From the NCBI GenBank assembly GCA_964503595.1, contig CAZDAM010000008.1:1-55932 (forward strand): a DNA stretch of 55,932 nt, given 5' to 3'. The notes below the pieces were generated by a model. It saw only the letters and a program-made list of their open reading frames with translations, ran no database searches and was not told the DNA's origin. Both the position numbers and the translations under genes were made by a program. Source of the DNA: CAZDAM01 sp964503595. Lineage in GTDB: Bacteria; Muiribacteriota; UBA6191. Shown here one piece after another: positions 53,509 through 55,932 of this stretch (position 1 is its first letter; each line of letters starts with the position of its first letter).

Positions 53509-55932
53509 GGGCGGAACTGGCAGGCCCGGCTTCTACCCGAAACCCTGCGGTATGCGCGGAAAACTCGGGAGCATAATGGCATTGAATCAAAGCGGGCCGG
53601 GACAGGTATTCACCAGCCTGAAAGACCCGGTTTCTGGTTTCAAATACAAAGGTTCCTTTGGGGAGGTATTCCAGAAAATAATGGGTGGCCGTATCGCGGG
53701 TGACTTCGTAATAGGCCAGTCCATCTCTGTATTTATGACTGGAAAGCACTTCTACAGGTTCCAGGCCACTGCCTCTGGGATCTTTCATGTGAACATATTC
53801 CAGATCCCGATCGGATTGCAGAATCAGACGGGAAACCAGAGTGTCTCCGACCCTGGTTTTTGTCTTGTGCAGAGGAATCAGGGACAGGCCGGTGGAAGTC
53901 TGGCGCTCGACATACATTTCACGCTTCAGGCTCAAGGCGCTGGTGTTATGGGAGGTGATCCGATCCACATCCTCAAAATACTGCCAGTGGAGTCCTCCCC
54001 AGGCAATGCCTTCGGATGGTTTGGAAAGAACGATTTCTCCCATTGCCGGATGAACGTCCCGTCCTGCAATCCGGACCTCATAGAAGCCGGTTCCTGCTTC
54101 GACTTTTTTCGGGGTCTGGAGCTGGCCACCCAGAAAGACTTCGACGGGCTCCCGGGAAGCCAGAAGATCCGCTCCACGGGCCATGAGGGCATAGACGGCT
54201 TCCGAGGTGCCCCTCTGAGTTCCCCAGTTCTGGGTCTGCTTCTGCTTCAAGAGCCAGACTTTCAGATCCTCAATATCGCGGGCTTCGGATCCCATGACTT
54301 CAAAAAGTTCAATCATGTAGGCCTGGGCCTCAATGGGAGCCCTGTGCCAGGAACTGTAAGATTCCTGATCTCTCCAGTAACGTCCCATTTCATCATCCAG
54401 AACCGAGCGCTCTCTTAAGGAGTCATATGTCCTCTGGGCGATTTCTCTTTCTCCGATTTTCATCATGGCCAGAGCTGCGTAGGCTTCAGCCTGACGGGAA
54501 GGAAGATCGATGGCGTATTTACGGGCCTGTGAAATCCAGTAGTTCCAGGCATCGGAAGCCCTGCCACTCAGGGGCCGGTCCTGAAGATAGAGGGAACGGA
54601 CATACAGAAGGTAAGCCTCGGAAGCTCCCAGATGGTTGTCCGAAGGCCGGTTGTGCTGAAGGATTTCTTCGTACCGCCTGACCATTTCCTGATCCAGCCA
54701 GCTGATGGCTTTTTGAGCGAGACTGACATCCTGAATGGCCTTGAGTTCTCTTAGCCGGGCAAACCCTCCCACAATCATGAGAGTTGTGAAATAGCTGGGG
54801 CGACCACCCGGGCACCAGGGCCAGGCACCGGATTCAAGCTGGAAGGATTTGAGTTTTTCCAGGGCACTCTGAATATCCTGGGACAGACGGTTTTTATCCA
54901 GGAAATGAGCGACCCGGGCTTTGGCTTCGGACTCGCTTTGAGCTTCCATGACCCAGGGAGTTTCTTCCAGAATGACATCTTTCAGATCCTCGGATTTTTC
55001 CAGGTTGGATAAAAGGGCATCGGTCCCTTTCCATTGCTCCATGATGCCCTGGATCTGGGGGTACCGGGAAACAATATAGGAACCCATGGAGTTGGCAAAG
55101 ATACGGGAAAAGGCTTCATCGGCAGTATCAATCGGACCCTCATTAAGGTAGGGCAGGGCCTGAATGGCATACCAGGCTGGACTGGAGCTCATCTGGAGCA
55201 CGAGTTTTTCATGATGAAGGGTTGGGGAGCTGTCCGAGAACAGGAGCTTTTCAAACTGCATGTTCTTGCGGGTCGGACCTCGAACCGAGAGAGGGATGCT
55301 TTCCTTCACGAGCATGCGTGAAGGCATGATGGGTAAAAGGGTGGATTCTCCGTCACTGAGGTTCTCGGTATGGGCCAGGAGAGTCAGACGGACAGGGACT
55401 TCCAGATCCGATGGCACCTGAATGGGAAGCATGACGGATGCTGAGCGTCCGGCTTTGATGAAGATTTTCTGATTTTCCCTGAGTCCGAATTCCCGGCCAA
55501 GATCCTTTTGATCCCAGGCCCGGTGGATCTGGATTTCAACGTGAATATCCAGATCGGTTTCACTCAGATTGGAAACCTTGGCAGCCAGGACAAGCTGGTC
55601 ACCCTGAGTGAGAAAGCGGGGAAGATTGGGCTCGATCATCAGATCTTTTTGGGTGATCACAGTTGTGGTCAAAAGACCGGACTGAGCCCCCTGGCCAAGG
55701 GCCAGTAGCATGAGTTTCCAGCGGGTAAGAGCTTCGGGCATACTGAAGTTCAGGCTGATTTCTCCCTTTTCATTGGCCTTCAGGGAAGGCATGAAAAAGG
55801 CTGTTTCGCGTAAATCCGAGCGGGGCATCGGGGCACTGGGAGGGGAAGAAGCCTCCGGTGAATCAGAGGGTTCCTCGGAAAGCTCTTTTTCCCGCTTTTC
55901 TTCGGCCGGGGCCAGCCCCTGAGCCATGGGGG
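53501..55932 (-). CDS. Alpha-2-macroglobulin-like protein, C-terminal part (cut by right edge), thioester motif lost
   Basis: The frame is open to the right edge, so the start is missing and 809 or more residues are visible. After an acidic Pro/Ser-rich linker come the macroglobulin bait and MG-type segments ('ETAFFMPSLKANEKGEISLN' and FSMPEALTRWKLMLLALG). The alpha-alpha toroid follows ('SSPAWYAIQALPYLNEGPID', 'LESGAWPWCPGGRPSYFTTL', 'SRQAEAYAALAMMKIG'), then the receptor-binding-like end ('YVHMKDPRGSGLEPVEVLSS', 'THYFLEYLPKGTFVFE'). Bacterial members protect the periplasm from proteases. Where CAEQ should be (after LPYLNEGPID), the sequence reads TADE, so the reactive thioester cannot form. 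The ATG at 55927 is inside the gene. Confidence 0.85.
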   Translation of the reverse strand, partial: PMAQGLAPAEEKREKELSEEPSDSPEASSPPSAPMPRSDLRETAFFMPSLKANEKGEISLNFSMPEALTRWKLMLLALGQGAQSGLLTTTVITQKDLMIEPNLPRFLTQGDQLVLAAKVSNLSETDLDIHVEIQIHRAWDQKDLGREFGLRENQKIFIKAGRSASVMLPIQVPSDLEVPVRLTLLAHTENLSDGESTLLPIMPSRMLVKESIPLSVRGPTRKNMQFEKLLFSDSSPTLHHEKLVLQMSSSPAWYAIQALPYLNEGPIDTADEAFSRIFANSMGSYIVSRYPQIQGIMEQWKGTDALLSNLEKSEDLKDVILEETPWVMEAQSESEAKARVAHFLDKNRLSQDIQSALEKLKSFQLESGAWPWCPGGRPSYFTTLMIVGGFARLRELKAIQDVSLAQKAISWLDQEMVRRYEEILQHNRPSDNHLGASEAYLLYVRSLYLQDRPLSGRASDAWNYWISQARKYAIDLPSRQAEAYAALAMMKIGEREIAQRTYDSLRERSVLDDEMGRYWRDQESYSSWHRAPIEAQAYMIELFEVMGSEARDIEDLKVWLLKQKQTQNWGTQRGTSEAVYALMARGADLLASREPVEVFLGGQLQTPKKVEAGTGFYEVRIAGRDVHPAMGEIVLSKPSEGIAWGGLHWQYFEDVDRITSHNTSALSLKREMYVERQTSTGLSLIPLHKTKTRVGDTLVSRLILQSDRDLEYVHMKDPRGSGLEPVEVLSSHKYRDGLAYYEVTRDTATHYFLEYLPKGTFVFETRNRVFQAGEYLSRPALIQCHYAPEFSAHTAGFRVEAGPASSAHE

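Noticed and set aside
53507..54418. Open frame on the + strand (303 codons)
   Set aside because: Antisense to the macroglobulin-like gene; no domain seen.

Overview
The window comes from a diderm (Gram-negative-type) bacterium with aerobic respiration. The evidence is a TonB/ExbB/ExbD system with an outer-membrane receptor, a three-part CusCBA-type efflux pump, an alternative complex III (ACIII) and a caa3-type cytochrome c oxidase. I cannot fix the phylum: this mix of ACIII, A2-type caa3 oxidase, FIST-cyclase and biopterin-type PTPS occurs in several non-model lineages. A gap of exactly 100 N inside the oxidase subunit I gene, flanked by the same 55 bases on both sides, shows that this is a scaffolded draft assembly.

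Layout. (1) 1-4880: a Ton energy system (tonB cut by the left edge, exbB, exbD, a small membrane protein) followed by a TonB-dependent receptor that carries the CxxxM and HxM copper-binding pattern of OprC. (2) 4906-14309: assorted single genes (VTT membrane protein, AhpD-like protein with a divergent AraC regulator, FIST-adenylate cyclase, an HslV-like Ntn-hydrolase homologue, yqhD aldehyde reductase, M48 protease, DUF3817 protein) among several decaying genes. (3) 14364-21492: a minus-strand copper/silver efflux operon (small Cys-rich protein, TolC-like, CusB-like, CusA-like) with a divergent MerR regulator and a dyad operator between them. (4) 21683-24617: a TPR protein with a small membrane protein downstream, and a membrane protein with Arg/Gly-rich tails. 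(5) 24859-29369: a class III Fic protein, then a pterin cluster (two tandem PTPS genes and an SDR reductase), Mrp, glutaredoxin and a DHH phosphoesterase, all on the minus strand. (6) 29566-31999: an NtrC-like regulator lacking GAFTGA, dCTP deaminase and a NuoE-like ferredoxin. (7) 32150-48768: a respiratory supercluster on the plus strand: Na+/H+ antiporter, ActA, a Tat-signal peptide, ActB, ActC, an ActD-ActE fusion, ActF, a cytochrome c, SCO, oxidase subunits I, III, IV and II-cytochrome c, heme O synthase and an unknown membrane protein. (8) 48790-55932: a secreted protein with four calcium-loop-like motifs, two small unknown proteins, and a minus-strand operon of alpha-2-macroglobulin-like protein (cut by the right edge), a tandem-pore RCK potassium channel and a separate cyclic-nucleotide-binding protein.

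How it fits together. Copper runs through the window: an OprC-like receptor with its own Ton motor could bring copper in, SCO would deliver it to CuA of the caa3 oxidase, and the Cus-type pump with its MerR regulator would remove excess. ACIII would pass electrons from quinol to cytochrome c and on to the oxidase encoded directly downstream. A class III adenylate cyclase and a stand-alone cyclic-nucleotide-binding protein translationally coupled to a K+ channel hint at cyclic nucleotide control of ion flux, though these loci are 42 kb apart and the link is inference. Five genes are visibly decayed or frameshifted (975-1256, 6815-7314, 9620-9874, 13843-14028, 21474-21660). No tRNA, rRNA, CRISPR array or insertion sequence was seen.
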